Shown here piece after piece: positions 22,766 to 35,927 of a stretch of 64,000 nt of DNA; position 1 is the first letter of the stretch, and the number at the start of each line of letters is the position of its first letter. Under the pieces are notes generated by a model. The model saw nothing but the letters and a program-made list of their open reading frames with translations, was not told the DNA's origin and did not search any database. Made by a program: the position numbers and the translations under genes. The DNA lies in contig CAKJVC010000010.1 in assembly GCA_918026815.1 (NCBI GenBank), positions 560,501-624,500 of the forward strand. Reading direction: 5' to 3'. The DNA is from Chalara sp. BL73 (Eukaryota > Ascomycota > Leotiomycetes > Helotiales).

Positions 22766-25700
22766 TCAGGCCGATTCGCCGCTGCTACAATACTGCTCGC
22801 TCTCAGTGACCACCTCCACTACAAATGACTTGATATCGTTGATGTCAAGCTGATCTACTATATTCGACACTATTTCAACCTCCTGAGTTTCTCCGGCCAC
22901 CTGGATGTCCCCAGGCTGCAGACTTCCTTGAGGAGATTTAACTTCCGCCTCGCGCTCTTTATCAACGTCTGCTGTTATCTCCACCTCTTGCCCATCAAAC
23001 CTTTTAGATTGTAGGAGTCTGCTGGTCTCGGTAATTTTGATAGCTAAAGTTGAGATAGGTATTGTGCCCAGGATATCAAACACGGAGATATCTGCCTGAA
23101 GTTCCCGAATTAACCAATTTCGCACTTCGACGGCCACGAGGGAATCAACTAATTTTGCATTAGCTTGAATGTTATTAATAATTTGGGAATAGGCTCTCTA
23201 ACCTCCGTAAGAGTGCATTGGCTGATTTGCATTGATATCCTCAATCGAAATAGCCAGCGCCTTAGCAAGTCGCGAGCACAAGGCATCTTCGATGATGCCC
23301 GCGGCTTCTAAAATCGTGGATGCGTTCATAAGTGCTGCGCGTGTTCCATCCACATCTCTCAAGGCTTCTTTTGCCCCATCCATTCTTCGAAGAATAGAGA
23401 GCTTGGAGTCGCGGCCCCACTCAAATGTGTTACAGAGTTTACGGAGCGGCTCACCCACTGCTATACCACTTGTTACCTGCGGCGGAGTGACATTTTGGTC
23501 TCTACTATGGCCCCTGATGGCAACTCCAAGCAGTGCGTATAGTTCGTGCTCCTTGAGTTGCATAGCTTCTAAGTGCTCTGACCCTGCGTAATGGTCGGTA
23601 TTCTCGGCAAGATAACCAACACCCGTGACGGCACCAAGGTCTAGCGATGTTGCTGCCATGCCTAATCTTCTTCGATAATGGGCAAGCTGATCTTGGTAGG
23701 CGCAACCGGCTGCATAGTTTGCTTGTCCGGGGTTACCAATGATGCCAGAGGTTGAGGCTAAGAGAACAAAAAAGTCCAGATCAGTTGGAAGTAGCTCATG
23801 TAGATTCCAGCTCCCTTGGATCTTGGCTGCGGTAGTCGTAGTCCAGTCATTATATGTCATCTTGTCAAAGATACCATCCTGTCACCGCATTAGTTTGGAA
23901 ATATTAACAGGCGGGAAGTGGCTTACTCGAAGGACCATGGCACACTGGATAGCACCTCTGATCTTTGGCATTGCTCCGGCCAAAGATTGAATAGCAAGGA
24001 CCAGGTTAGGTTTTTCGGAAATATCACAAGCAAGGGCAGTAGCTTGAATACCATCTTTGCTCAGTGAACTCATGAGTTCCTTGGCTTCATCACTGGTAGC
24101 CCCAGACCGAGATATAAAGGCCAGGTGTCTTGCTCCCTGTGACACGAGATAATGAGCAAGAGCCCTTCCTATGCCACCAAGGCCTCCGACTAGGACATAT
24201 GTTGAGTTTGAATCTAATAGCTGAGACACCGCAACGGGAGGCATAACAGGAACGATCTCATCTGCACCCGCCTGCAACACAATCTTACCACATACAGTAC
24301 CTGACTGGAGTGCCCTGAATGCCTGTTCGAATTGGGAAAATGGGTATATTGTGACTGGGTAAAGGGGTTTTATGATTCCCTTACGAAGTAGATCAAAGAT
24401 ATTTGCATGCGCATCGGTAGCCTTGTCTTCATGTCTTCCGCCAGGATTCATTTGTTGCAAGTTAAAGCCAATGAATTGACACTGCGAGGTGTTAGCATTG
24501 CTGTGTCATGAACAACAGGCTGGGACTTTACATTGCGGAGGAAGTGCTTCATTTCCAGCCCATTGTTTTCAAGGATGTCTCGCTTGCCAATCTCTACAAA
24601 CCGACCAAAGTCTGCGAGACAGTCCCACTATCAAGTAATTAGCAGTGTTTTACAGAATAAGAGCTGGCGAGAAAGGGCCGGCAAAAACTGCTGATACATA
24701 CAGAAGCCCGAAGAGCTTCGCCATGGGTTGAATTAAGAATGACGTCAACACCGTTGCCTTTGGTCATCCTTTTGATTCCTTTGGCGAAGGTCAAATCCCG
24801 AGAATTGAAGATATGAGTTTCCGGGATGCCGTATCTTTCTGTTAGCAGGGCTTTCTTTTCTGTAGATCCCACGGTTGCAAATATCTCGACGCCAATATAT
24901 TGGGCAAGTTGAATTGCTGCTTGGCCCACGCCTCCAGCGGCAGCATGGATAAGAACTGACTCTCCGCGCGAAAGTCTCGCCAAGTCAATCAAACAACAAT
25001 AGGCGGTGATGTACGCAACCACACAACTAACTGCGTCGGTCTCGCTCATGCCTTCCGGCAAATGTTGACAGGCTTTGTCTCCAATGCGAACGTGAGTTGA
25101 AAACCCCTCCTCAACAATCGCCACAACTGTGTCGCCAACTTTCAATTTAGGATTAGCCTCCGGACCCAGCTCCTCAATTATACCAACCACTTCACTGCCA
25201 AAGCCTGTCTTGCTGGATGGAACCTGCCCAAGTGCTGTCATTAAATCCAAAAAGTTCACGCCAACAGCTTTGACACGGATTGACACCTCCTTGCTGGATG
25301 GAGGCTTCTGGAAAATGAATTGATCTGTGAATCGGACAGTATCCAGGAGACCAGGTTTGCCCATTTCCATCTTTAACGGCCTGTCGGGTTGGAAGAGCTT
25401 ATCCATTTGAGGACGGGGAGCAGAACCAAGCTCTGTAAGTTCGGAATTGATAGAGGATTCAAGGATCATTCGAGGTACATAAAGACGGCCATCTGCTTCT
25501 GCAAACTCATTATCTCTGTACTCTCTGTCAACAACATTGTCGGCAAGCGTCTTGTCAAAGACGTGCAAGAGTAATTTCTCAGCACTTTCAGAGCCGAGTT
25601 CGATATTCGAAGAGAAATCAAAGTTTATCAGCCGCAAATGGGGTGCTTCGGCCCTTAGTGTACGGAAAAGACCTGCCGCAATGCCACCGCTTGGGGTTGT

Positions 25701-28700
25701 TGGGCCATTCTTTATGTTTGAATTAGTTACCCAAATGACACCCGCGCTTGTCGTGAATAAACGCTTCATCTGCTCAAACCTTTCACCAGATAGTTCCTGC
25801 AGCAATGAACCGCCTAAGTCGGCAAATGAGATGAAAACAGAATCCTTCATATTTGGTAGAGAATCCAACGAGGCTTCACTAACAGTCATTGACCGGTAGC
25901 TTAAGTCTTTTGAAAGCTTGGATATCAGAGACTGATACCTTACGTTCGAGATCTCTGGTGTAAGAAAGATAACTTGCTCGAAATTATAGCGCTTGGCAGA
26001 ATCGAGAGTGGAGAGGATTATTGACTTTTCTTGAGTGCCCTCATCTTCTGAATCGTGTACTGATACTGCCGCTCCAGTGAAGCCACAGGACCGCAGGATT
26101 GCATCCCATTCTTTAATAGGCGGGGATTCCTTGGTTTCTTCCGGATTCAAAGCTGCAATGGTTGGTAGCTGTGAATGGGTGGTGGTACCAACGAATGTAC
26201 CGCCGTTTCTGAGAAGGACCTTAGCAGCCTTCAATATCGCAGTCAGATCTGTTGTGTTCTGAGAAAGGCCGGTGCATAGCACAACATCGTAAGAACCACC
26301 GACGAAGCCTTGGCTAGTGGGTTCGGCGGATACATCTAGATATGCAACGTCAGCGACTTCCCATTCTTTTAGGGCAGCTTTAGCCAACAGGACCAGAGCT
26401 TCTGTAGACTCGGTGTAGGTGTATTTTGAGGCTCTGAGGGGTAGAGTTTCAGTTGGTGCAATTTTTTGCAGCACAGATACCGTCGTTGAGACAGATCCGT
26501 TGCCAATCTCTAGGACTCTTAAGCCTGGAAACTTATATGTCACCATACTAAACCATTCAGACACGGTAGAGTTGACGAAGCCGTTACGAAGGACATCATC
26601 TTCGCCATACAATGTTTTTAAATTCGAATCAGAGTCAATTGCGCTTCGCAGATGCTTCACAGTTTCTTGAGACAAAGCCTCAAAATCTTCCACCCACGAG
26701 AGCAGAGTGCAAACTCGCTTGGACTCAGTTGTTAACTGATCATACATATCATCTCCGCTGGGCTTTGACATTGTTATGCCTTTGAGAGTGATCAGCGGCT
26801 CAGAAAATGCATCATCAGAAATAACGACTGAGCCAGGCGGATTGTCAATTTTCGAGTCTTCGATAAAACAGAATGCTTTGAGGATTGTACCGGGACTTGA
26901 TGGCAATGAAGCAGATACTACGAAGCTCTCGATAGAGGTGGGTATTTTATTCATGCCCCCATACCCAGAGCCTTTTGCGACGGATGAGAGCAGCACCTGA
27001 AGAGCGGCGTCAAGGGTACAAGGATGGACCAGCAGCGGGTATTCGAAATTTTCTGGCATGATTTCCTTCGTATTGGGAATCGTGAAAGTTACACAGCCCT
27101 GATCAGTACCAGCATGCATCGTAGTAAGGTTGCGGAATGTCGGACCGAAGTCGAATCCATCTTTGCTTAGAGCTTCGTAAAGGCCACTGGTGATGATCTC
27201 TTCATCACAGGATTCTGTGGCTGCTTTGTATTTGCGCTGACATGCTTTCCACTCTTCCTTTGCTTCGAGTCCGTTCTCAACTTCGCTTGGCGTGGTCATG
27301 TAGTTCACTCTAATTAAGCCGTTGCAGTGCTCGATGTGCGTGTCGTTAAACACCGAACATAGGGTAAATTGATTCCATGAGGTCGGGGTAGCTGTATCAG
27401 CTGTCTTGTATGGCCTCATTTGGAAGCTTGTTGTAATGATATGGTCCGGAGATTGGAAGGCAAGGGTCCGGGTAAATCGCACATTTTTTAGTTCAAAACT
27501 TTCATGGGTACGATGCTTGTCAGCAACCTGTCCTGCAGCTTCAACTGCCATTGCCATCATCGCAGCTCCAGGGAAAAGGATTGTGCCTTGAACGTTATGG
27601 TCGAGGAGCCAAGGAATTTCTAAAGGCTTCAGATAATTGTACCATCGCGGTTCTTTTGGATTGAACTCAGGGGCCATGAGTCCTAAGAGATCTGTTCTAG
27701 GAGATAGCCTGTATTTTTGGGCTATATGGCCTGCTGACTCAAACCAGTAGCGTTGTTCGTGATTCCAAGGATATGAGGGAAGGTTATTTAAAGTGACTGC
27801 GGTTTCTGTAACAGTGCCCCTCGTGTTGATCACTTGCAAATCAACTTCTTGGCCAAGGGCCCAGAGCTTGCCTGCAGCCTCCATTGCCGTTTCCAGCGCA
27901 TTGCAGCCGCGGCGAAGGACCGATGCATATGTGACCGACTTATCATATCCTTCTGGGCCGGAAAGAAGTATCTGACCCAGAGGCGCCTGGAGAGCTGAAT
28001 GGGGGCCTAATTCAACGAGACTGCTGACATTTGGAGTCCTTCGGCGTTTGCTTCTTGCATCCGTTGGCTTGAGCATATTTATGACCGCTGTCGAGAAACG
28101 CACTGGGCTAAGCATGTTTGATATCCAGTACTTGGGACCTAGATCTGCAGGGCTGGTAACCTGCGATCCGGTCAAAGATGAAAACATTTTTACTTCCCTG
28201 ACAGGCTTAGCTATTGGTTTAATGTCTGCAATCGAATCAAGATAGACATCGGCGATGAAACTCATATGGGGCGAATGATATGCGATCCCGACTTTGAGAC
28301 GCCTGAACCAGACATTGTTCGCCTGGAGTCTGCTCTCAACTTCCAGGAGTGCCGTTTGGTCTCCGGAGATAGTAACACTCAAAGGGGAGTTGATACAAGC
28401 CACACACGCTTGCCCAGTAGTTATGTCTTTAAGGTATTCCTGGGCTTCGCTTTCCGATAATGCTACAGCAGACATTGCTCCTTGGAGCTGGGGGAATGAT
28501 GTAGGGATAGACGCGGAAAAGACACCACGGAAATATGCAATTTTCCATGCATCTTCTCGAGTCAATATGCCGGCTGAATATGCTGCAGCTGTAGAATATA
28601 TGGTCAACATGTACTCAAACACGGCATATGGTGATAAGTAGCCATACCTATTTCTCCACTGGAATGACCAACAACAGTTTTCGGTTGCAAACCCCAGGAC

Positions 28701-31051
28701 CGCAGTAAGTCTACAAGAGCAACCTGCAGGTTCGCACACATAGACTGGCTAATTTGCGGCTCATTTATTCTACTCTCTGATTCTGGTAGGTTGAGTTCGG
28801 TTAGAACTGACCACTGGCATCCAATGGAAGTAAGATACAGCTCAGCTGCTTCAAGCGACGCTCGGAATACTGGCTGACCCTGAAGCTCTTTGCCCATAGC
28901 ATGCCACTGAGCGCCTTGTCCTGTGAATATAAAAGCACAGCTGGCAGACTTTAGAGCCCGTGGGAGTTTAGGAAAGCCATTTTTAACTTTCTCGAGCAAA
29001 GATGTCACAGAATCAGCTGCAACATAGCTTCTCCAGTCGAAAACCGTTCGCCTGTGATTTAGGGTATGCGCCAAATTGCTCAAAAATTCCGATTCATCTT
29101 GAACCGTGGTCGCGCCATCTATAATGTTTTGAAGGAAATCCACATAAGATGTGGAGAGGCGAGCAGCTGCGCCTTGGACAGGGGTCGAAAAACAAAAAAG
29201 TCTGTGCTGGGTTGGCCTGGATTTAGTAGGCACCAAGCCGTTTATATGTTCATCCACTACACCACCGTGGCTTAAAACAGGGGTAATAAGGGATGTCATG
29301 TGGTTTCCTTTCAACCCTCTCTCTTGCAGGTAGTGGTATGCATCATCCAATATTGCGTGTGCATTTGTTCCTCCGTACCCAAACGAGTTGATACTAGCTC
29401 TGCGAAGTCCAGGTGGCCATGGCGTAAGGGTGGTGGGTATCTTGAGTCCCCAATCCTCCAAGGTCAATCTTGGATTGAGCTTCTCAAATTCAGCGACTGC
29501 TGGAATCATTCCTTGCTCCATGCTTAAAATTGACTTGATAATCCCGGCAATGCCAGCCCCCCCCTCAAGATGGCCCACATTCGGTTTCACAGATCCGATT
29601 AGTAGAGGGTCCTTGCCAGCCCGCGCATCTAGCATTGCTGCGCCAGCCGCAGAAAGCTCCAGTGGATCACCTATTGGTGTACCCGTACCGTGTGCCTCGA
29701 AATAATTGGTTTTATCCATCCCCAAGCCAGCCGCAGCATACGTGGATTCAATCAGCTGCCTTTGAGCATCAGAATTTGGCACTGTGATACCAGGAGTCTT
29801 TCCATCTTGGTTGATTCCCGATCCCCGAATGACACTCCTGATCGTGTCACCATCTTCTAGCGCTTGCGAGAGTGGCTTCAAAATAAGCAGACCTAGTCCT
29901 TCGCCACGGCCATATCCATTTGCCTGGGCGTCAAAACTGTGTGACTTTCCATCAGGACTCATAAATCTCAAGCTTGAGAGACCTCGCCATGCCTCTGGCT
30001 GGAGCATTAGATTTGTACCACCAACAACAGCCTGGGGAAGAAGTTAGTCAATGGCCGACATATCATTCTCAAAAGAACTGTGTTGTCGACCTACCATCTT
30101 ACTCTCCCCTGCCCGAATACTTTGACATGCCAAATGAAGGGCGACTAAACTTGAAGAGCATGCAGTATCAACCGTCATACTTGGCCCACGAAGGTCGTAG
30201 AACCATGAGATACGATTTGACATCATCTGGTAATCTGATGATTAGCACTGGCACACCTGTGGTGAATCCCCTTTACATACCGCAAATCCATTTCCTATGA
30301 TCAGTTAAGTTAGGTTACATCAAAAGTAGAATCCGCGAATCTGCTTACCTGTAGCTTGATAATTTGACGTTGAGTTTATATCTTTTGCAGACCTATTCAA
30401 TGTCTTAACACAGAATCCCATTCTATATACTTGCAGAAATCAATAAACCCTTACGTAAGTTCGTAGTCTTTGTTAAAGCAACCGATATAACTGCAAAATG
30501 TCAGTGAGTGGATGCATTCAATACTTGTGGCTTAATTATGCTGACCATGATGTTTCACTTCCGATGAGTGATTTTAGAGGCAAGCCGGCTTTAATATGAC
30601 AATTAGGATCAGAGCATTCGCAACCAATATAGCAATGTCTGTGAAAGCATACCATTCTCGAAAGCCTCATATGCCACTTCAAGCAGCCAACGTTGTTGAG
30701 GGTCAGTCCCTGCTGCCTCAGTCGAGGTCATGGAGAAAAAAGGAGCGTCAAACAATCCGGGGTCCTCCTTCATGAAGTACCCTCCTCGTGCAATGACCTA
30801 TATGTTCTGTTAGACGATTTAAATTTTGTATCAGTCCTTCCCATAGGTGAACCTACTGCTCCTTGTCGCTCCGGAGAAGGATGGTAATAAGAATCGACAT
30901 TAAAACGATTGGGAGGGATCTCTGTCCAAGCACTTCTAGCGTTGCTAATGAGGTCCCAGAAGCCTTTAATTGAGCTAGCTTCTCCAGGAAAGCGACAGCT
31001 CATGCCTATGATGGCGATGGGCTCAAGCTTATCCTCCATTGCGAAGAGCAT
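22766..31051 (-). CDS. Highly reducing polyketide synthase KS-AT-DH-cMT-ER-KR-ACP, 13 exons
   Basis: Minus-strand exons: 31051-30857, 30797-30653, 30588-30546, 30490-30455, 30392-30349, 30294-30281, 30226-30095, 30031-28648, 28588-24702, 24627-24532, 24481-23927, 23878-23203, 23148-22766. They total 7,590 nt in one frame, giving 2,529 residues. KS: Cys182 in VDTACSSSL, His317 in EAHGTGT, His357 in [17 protein letters not shown], with the Ser in GHSSGEIA near residue 657. DH: His995 in LLDHNVQG and Asp1190 in HPCTLD. cMT near 1340-1500, but its SAM motif reads [11 protein letters not shown], which looks degenerate. [11 protein letters not shown] near 1880. [11 protein letters not shown], then Ser and Tyr near 2221 and 2232. 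ACP: the phosphopantetheine Ser is about 2405 in GVDSLVAVE, restored by the last splice. No thioesterase or reductase domain follows; an acidic tail of about 70 residues ends the protein. ATG at 31039 is an alternative start. Confidence 0.96.
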
Positions 31052-31939
31052 GCCGCCCTCAATTTTGGGACCTCTAGTTGGGAGATATTAAAAAAAAAAC
31101 AAAAAAACAGCTCAATGAAGCCTCGGAGGGGCAGGAGGAGGACTTAAGAAGCTTCAAAGACAGCCACAAATTAAACAAGGTATCTATATTAGAATGCCTA
31201 CTTGAGAACTTTCATAGAAAATCCAAAGTTCAAGACTAACAACTACGACAGGTTTAGGAGCGGACCATTGTGAGGGCACAGTAATAGTAGAGAGACTTGC
31301 GGCTCATTCTCATCGGTCCAGGTAGGGATGCGTAGATTATATAAATTTAAAGCTCCGCATAGCGTCCTTAATATTGTTCAAAATAGTTACGTTCGTGTAT
31401 AATCTGCGCCAACACTGTCCTAACTTTATATGGTATCTAAATTTAGTACAAATCGTAATTTGTGGGCATAATTCGTATACAAATTAGGTAGAAAGCTTAT
31501 ATAGGCATTTCATGAAATAAACCGCATCTAACTGGAATTATTACCGACGGTGGGAATAAGAATACACTATGTTGATAGCCATGGAAGTAGGCTTACCTTT
31601 GTGGCTCTCAAAACTAGCCGAAAATTTCGGCCTTTAGTTTTAATTGCCGAAGACCAGGTCTGGGCGTCCCGGCCAATTGCAACATAACAAGACTAAGAAT
31701 TTCGTGACCTCCAGCGATAGACTGCCGCTGAAATTCCTAATAGCGCTGTTATTGAGTCAGATGTGCTGTTACCATTTTTGCCAGTCTTGTGCAGTACCTC
31801 ATTTCTTTTGGTGAAGGTATTCGTGCCCTCCTTGTCGCGTGAGATTTCACTCGTCAGCTACACTTCATTGAAAAATTCCTTACTTTCGTTCCTTTCTAGC
31901 AAAAGGAATTTGGTTCAATTTCTTAAAAAGGCCCCAGTG
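31052..31939. promoter_or_regulatory. Divergent promoter between PKS and MFS exporter
   Basis: An 888-bp gap between head-to-head genes, so it should drive both. A poly-A-rich stretch (31090-31106) lies just upstream of the PKS start. A 15-bp CCG-N7-CGG palindrome at 31617-31631 is listed separately. No ORF is supported before the MFS start at 31940. Confidence 0.7.
31617..31631. promoter_or_regulatory. GCCGAAA-A-TTTCGGC palindrome, candidate Zn2Cys6 operator
   Basis: A perfect inverted repeat with 7-bp arms around one base, containing CCG-N7-CGG. Fungal Zn2Cys6 activators commonly bind paired CGG triplets. It lies about 570 bp upstream of the PKS start and 310 bp upstream of the MFS start. 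Assignment to the regulator at 39532-41078 is an inference. Confidence 0.4.
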
Positions 31940-33901
31940 ATGGACGACGCAGATAAACAAGTGCCAAAGGTGACAATGGTATCAGAATCCAAAGAGGCAG
32001 CCTCTGCTATATCAGAACCAAACACAGCTGAAGAGAATCCTGGGTCGTGGCGCAGAGAAAAGGAATTAAAAAAATTGTACGAACTCCCAAGATGGAGGTT
32101 GATATGCATTATTGGCAGCCTTTACGTCGGACTTTATCTTTCTCTAGCGGATATCACCATCGCTGCGTCCGCTTTGTACACGATATCAACCGAATTTAGA
32201 AACTTCCGGGAGGCTAACTGGATACTGCTAGGCTATAGCTCAACCTACGTTGGTTAGTTTGTCACTCTGAGGTCAAGGCGAAAGCCATGTTAACGTGCTT
32301 TATAGGTTCTGCAGTAATATTCACAAGAAGTGCGGACGTCTTCGGAAGAAAAGCGGCAGTAGTTGCTTCATTTATTATTTTTGTCGCGTTTTCATTAGGT
32401 GCAGGATGGTCTCAGAACCTGAGCCAGTTGATCCTGTTCAGGTGTTTGCAGGGAGCTGGAGGCAGTGGGCTGTACACTCTAACTATGGTCCTTCTCCCAG
32501 AAATCAGCCCAGTAACTTGGCTGCCATGGATTTCTGGAACTGTAGGTGCAGTGGTTGCAATTGCCGGCGTATCTGGCCCAGTCTTAGGCGGCGTATTTGC
32601 CACTTACTCGACATGGCGGTGGTGTTTCTGGATGAAGTAAGTTGTACTATCTTGGCTTGATAAGCTCTGTAAAGGCACTTACACGTGCCGGACTAGTGCT
32701 CCCATTGGCGTTCCCCCGGTGCTCATACTCTTCTTTGTGTGGCCTAAAGACAACCACTCCAAAAATGTCGCAGAAAAACCCAAATTACAACATATAGACT
32801 TCCTCGGGTCTCTTTTGCTAATTACTGGATCTGCACCACTAGTCATCGCCCTTCAGCAGGCTGGTTCTCGGGTCTGGAGTTGGGATTACGCTGCTACTAT
32901 AGCCCTACTTGCGCTTTCCGGGTGTTCTTGGATTATATTATTCATCTGGGAGTATCTTATATTCTCTCTCCCAAGATTTAGTTGGGTGCATTCTCAGTTT
33001 CCATTTTCTCTTATAAAACATAGAGTGATGGCATCGTGTATTCTGTAAGTTATCTTAGAACTTGAGAATAGTGAGGGATGCAAGACTTTTGCTAACTTAT
33101 TTCTGGTTTTAGAAGTGCAACTTTAACTGGATACGTATTCACGACATCTATCATCTCTATACCTATTAGAGGTCAAATTGTGAATATACTCACTGCTGTA
33201 GATGCAAGTGTCAGACTAATTCCACTGCTCATTACAACAGCCCTGGGGTCCTTTGTAGGTGGCTTAGTTGTATATGAACGGAATCGGACATTTTGGACCC
33301 TCAATATTGCATGCTGTTTCATGATGCTTGGTGCTGGCCTGATGTCTACTCTTCAAATTGGCATATATACACCGAAAAAGCAATGGGGTTTTGAATGTAT
33401 CCTTGGATTTGGAATTGGGATGACGCTTTCAACTACCACTATTATAACGTCACTCAATACACAATTTATCCATCATGGTAGGCCGCCTTGGCGTTGCTAC
33501 CATAAATTAGAGAGTATACTGACATAATTGCAGCTGTTGCTCAGGGCATTGTTTCGCAACTTCGCGTTTTTGGCGGCACCATAGGTGTCGCAGCATCCAC
33601 AATCATACTCAACCAGTTTATCGAGAAGGAGCTCACTGGGGTAGTAACACCAGAGCAGTTAGAGGAGTTCTACACATCCCCAGTGGCAGGATACCAATGG
33701 GGATTGTATGAGCAGTCGTTTGTACGAAAGGCGGAGACGAAGGCTTTCAGGCATGACATGCTCAATTGTACATATATTTCGGCGGCTTGTCTTGTCATCA
33801 GTTTATTTACCTACCAGAAACGTCCCCCAACGATTTTGGAGCGGAAGCGGCAGCTTGAGGCATTGTATGGGAAAGATAACGGTATCATCGTTGCTATGTA
33901 A
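31940..33901 (+). CDS. MFS drug/metabolite exporter, DHA2 (14-TM) type, 5 exons
   Basis: Exons 31940-32252, 32306-32636, 32697-33044, 33113-33477 and 33534-33901 sum to 1,725 nt, giving 574 residues. A hydrophilic acidic N-terminus of about 55 residues precedes roughly 14 hydrophobic segments. Motif A appears as SADVFGRK, and motif C-like GVSGPVLGGVFA is present in the fifth segment (the antiporter motif). LILFRCLQGAGGSGLYTL is typical of fungal cluster exporters. The length and motifs point to a proton-driven efflux pump in the plasma membrane. It is transcribed divergently from the PKS, a common arrangement for self-resistance or product export. The start at 31940 is the ATG that opens the usual charged N-terminus; upstream in-frame codons are read as leader. 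Confidence 0.93.
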
Positions 33902-34307
33902 GAAAAAAGCCCTGCTTCGTCACTTTATAGGATGAAGCTTCTAAATATCCATCATTTTTAAGATGCTATTGGTTGATATTATAATTACTTAAGCCGTTAT
34001 TGAATACCGCACGAAGTCATGATCAATCACCGTTAGGTACCAGTGCCTTGTAATAAGTCAATTAAGCCGCAATGCTTGGGCCACATCAATTTATGGTGGT
34101 GGGCACTTGTCACGTTAATGAATATTTTATGCCATCTCGGAGGGTAACCTCTGCTAAACCTCAAAACCATCGTACTCTAGGGCTTCAAGTATTAGAAGCA
34201 CTGAGGGTCGTTTTTAAGAGAATATGATTTCCATCAGAGATTTGTCAGTGAAAGATACTTAGGCTAATAAAACGTTATAAATAGATTTCACTATGGGAAC
34301 AATGAAT
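33902..34307. other. Convergent intergenic region
   Basis: A short AT-rich region between the 3' ends of the exporter and the first FSH1 hydrolase. Nothing supported. Confidence 0.6.
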
Positions 34308-35329
34308 TTAATACTGAAATCCTACAAAAGTCGCTTGATGCATAGCCCATTCAATCGCCTCGACGACCTTCTTCACATCCTTTGTGGCTCTCGGCACTTG
34401 GTGCTGTCCTCCATGCTCAATATATCGCAAGACAGACTTCTCACACAGCCTCCTCGCCATCTCCGCCTGTAATTTGTACGGATCTTTTTTACCCGAGATA
34501 TGTACGGTTGGGATTCTGATTCTCTCCTCGCACATGAAGGGATGGAATATTCGGGGAAACGAGTTTATGTCTTTGATCCCGCTGATTGCTTCTTCTTCTG
34601 ATTCGCCATTCTCTACGGCCGCCCGAACCCCCTGTGCTATTAGATCCTGGTATTCCGCGACCAGCTGGGACTTTTGACCTGGGACTTTCAATGCTAGTCG
34701 GGATTTTGGTGCCAAAATACTTTCTTTTGAGTTCTTGGTCATATCTCTATCATGATCATAGTACTTTTCGTACTTTTCAATGTATTCCTGGCCAAATTTC
34801 TGATCAGGGGAGATGGATATTGTGGTAGAGAATAAAACGACAAATTTGAATGGAGGTGTTTTCAGTGCATTAGTGATTTCGTGATGCATAAGAATGGACA
34901 ATAGCAACGCAGAACCCTGGCTAAAGCCCTATAGTTTGGTTAATATATCTTAAAATGCTATCTCCTAACACTTGAGTTGCAACTTACGATCGCTGCATCA
35001 AATGGACCTTCTTCTTCCATGATTTGATTCAGTTCTTCATGAGCTGCTTGCATTGAAGAGCAATACATGGACTTGTAGTAAAGGAAGTATGGCGGCGGAG
35101 CAGATTCCGGCAATCCTGTTGTACACGTGGAATTTAGAAGCTGAAGATACATGCAGGTCGTGCGGGGTGACAAAGGAAAAAGGCTTCTACCAGCTGCAGG
35201 TCCACATTCCGCGAAGCCATCTACGAAGTGAAACTCATGAGAGACTCCCAAAGTTTCAATGTATTTTCTTAATTCGGCTTCAAATATCCTGGCCGAAGTA
35301 CCCATTCCATGAAGGCAGAGGAATTTCAT
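34308..35329 (-). CDS. FSH1-family serine hydrolase A, 3 exons
   Basis: Minus-strand exons 35329-35191, 35115-34988 and 34928-34308 give 295 residues. The N-terminus MKFLCLHGMGTS is the classical FSH1 start. The second intron falls right before the nucleophile elbow, and splicing restores GFSQGS with the catalytic Ser. The acid is in SGKKDP and the catalytic His in EHGGQHQVPR. The first intron is 75 nt, in frame, with an unusual donor (GTAGAA), so its removal is probable but not certain. FSH1 proteins are cytosolic alpha/beta-hydrolases. In fungal HR-PKS clusters such as that for lovastatin (LovG), a member releases the finished chain from the ACP. The PKS here lacks a release domain, so that role is a reasonable inference. 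The protein is longer than most family members (about 220-260). Confidence 0.88.
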
Positions 35330-35927
35330 GATTCCAGTTGGGCAACAACTAGATCTTTGCAACTATCAAAAAAACCAAGTCACTAAAATAATTGCAAGTG
35401 AGCTGACAGTTAGGAAAGCCTCTAATACAAAGAGTCCAAGGATTCTACCTATGAGAGCCCATTCGATACTGATTGAAGCACTGCAAGGGTTGAAGCCACG
35501 TGATGTTAAGTCGCCGGTGGCGCCTCTTAAATGGACCGAGATGCGTTTTGATTGGCTCCAAGCTCGATAAACCACACTTTTATTATCCGAGAAGCACCTC
35601 AATGATTATTGTTATCTCTTTGGAAGGAGATGACTCCTGAGGTTAAAGCTCTTGCAATATAGCAGTCACATCTGCAAGTCCACACAACACCGCAACAAGA
35701 AATTTCACACCCAGTACATAAACATCTAACAAGCTCCCTCTTCAAACATTCCTATCCGTTAAGGATTATATTTGTTATGTGATTCTTCACATAACACATT
35801 TTACGAAATAGATTTAGCCTCATTCCAGAATCGTGTATATAACACTCGTTTGGTACTCTGAGATAAACCAAGGTTTCTCACTTCAGTATAATCTTGCCCA
35901 CGGACTTGAAGCCTGAAAACAACAGCA
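35330..35927. promoter_or_regulatory. Divergent promoter between two FSH1 hydrolases
   Basis: A 598-bp gap between head-to-head hydrolase genes. It contains CCACGTGATGTT at 35496-35507, which occurs again at 39049-39060, and a small inverted repeat CGCC-GGT-GGCG at 35512-35522. The close pairing suggests co-regulation of the two genes. Confidence 0.55.
35497..35506 (-). promoter_or_regulatory. ACATCACGTG element (complement) in hydrolase promoter
   Basis: The same 10-mer as at 1802-1811 and 39050-39059. It lies 168 bp upstream of hydrolase A and about 425 bp upstream of hydrolase B. The match to the 39 kb copy extends to 12 bp. Confidence 0.4.
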
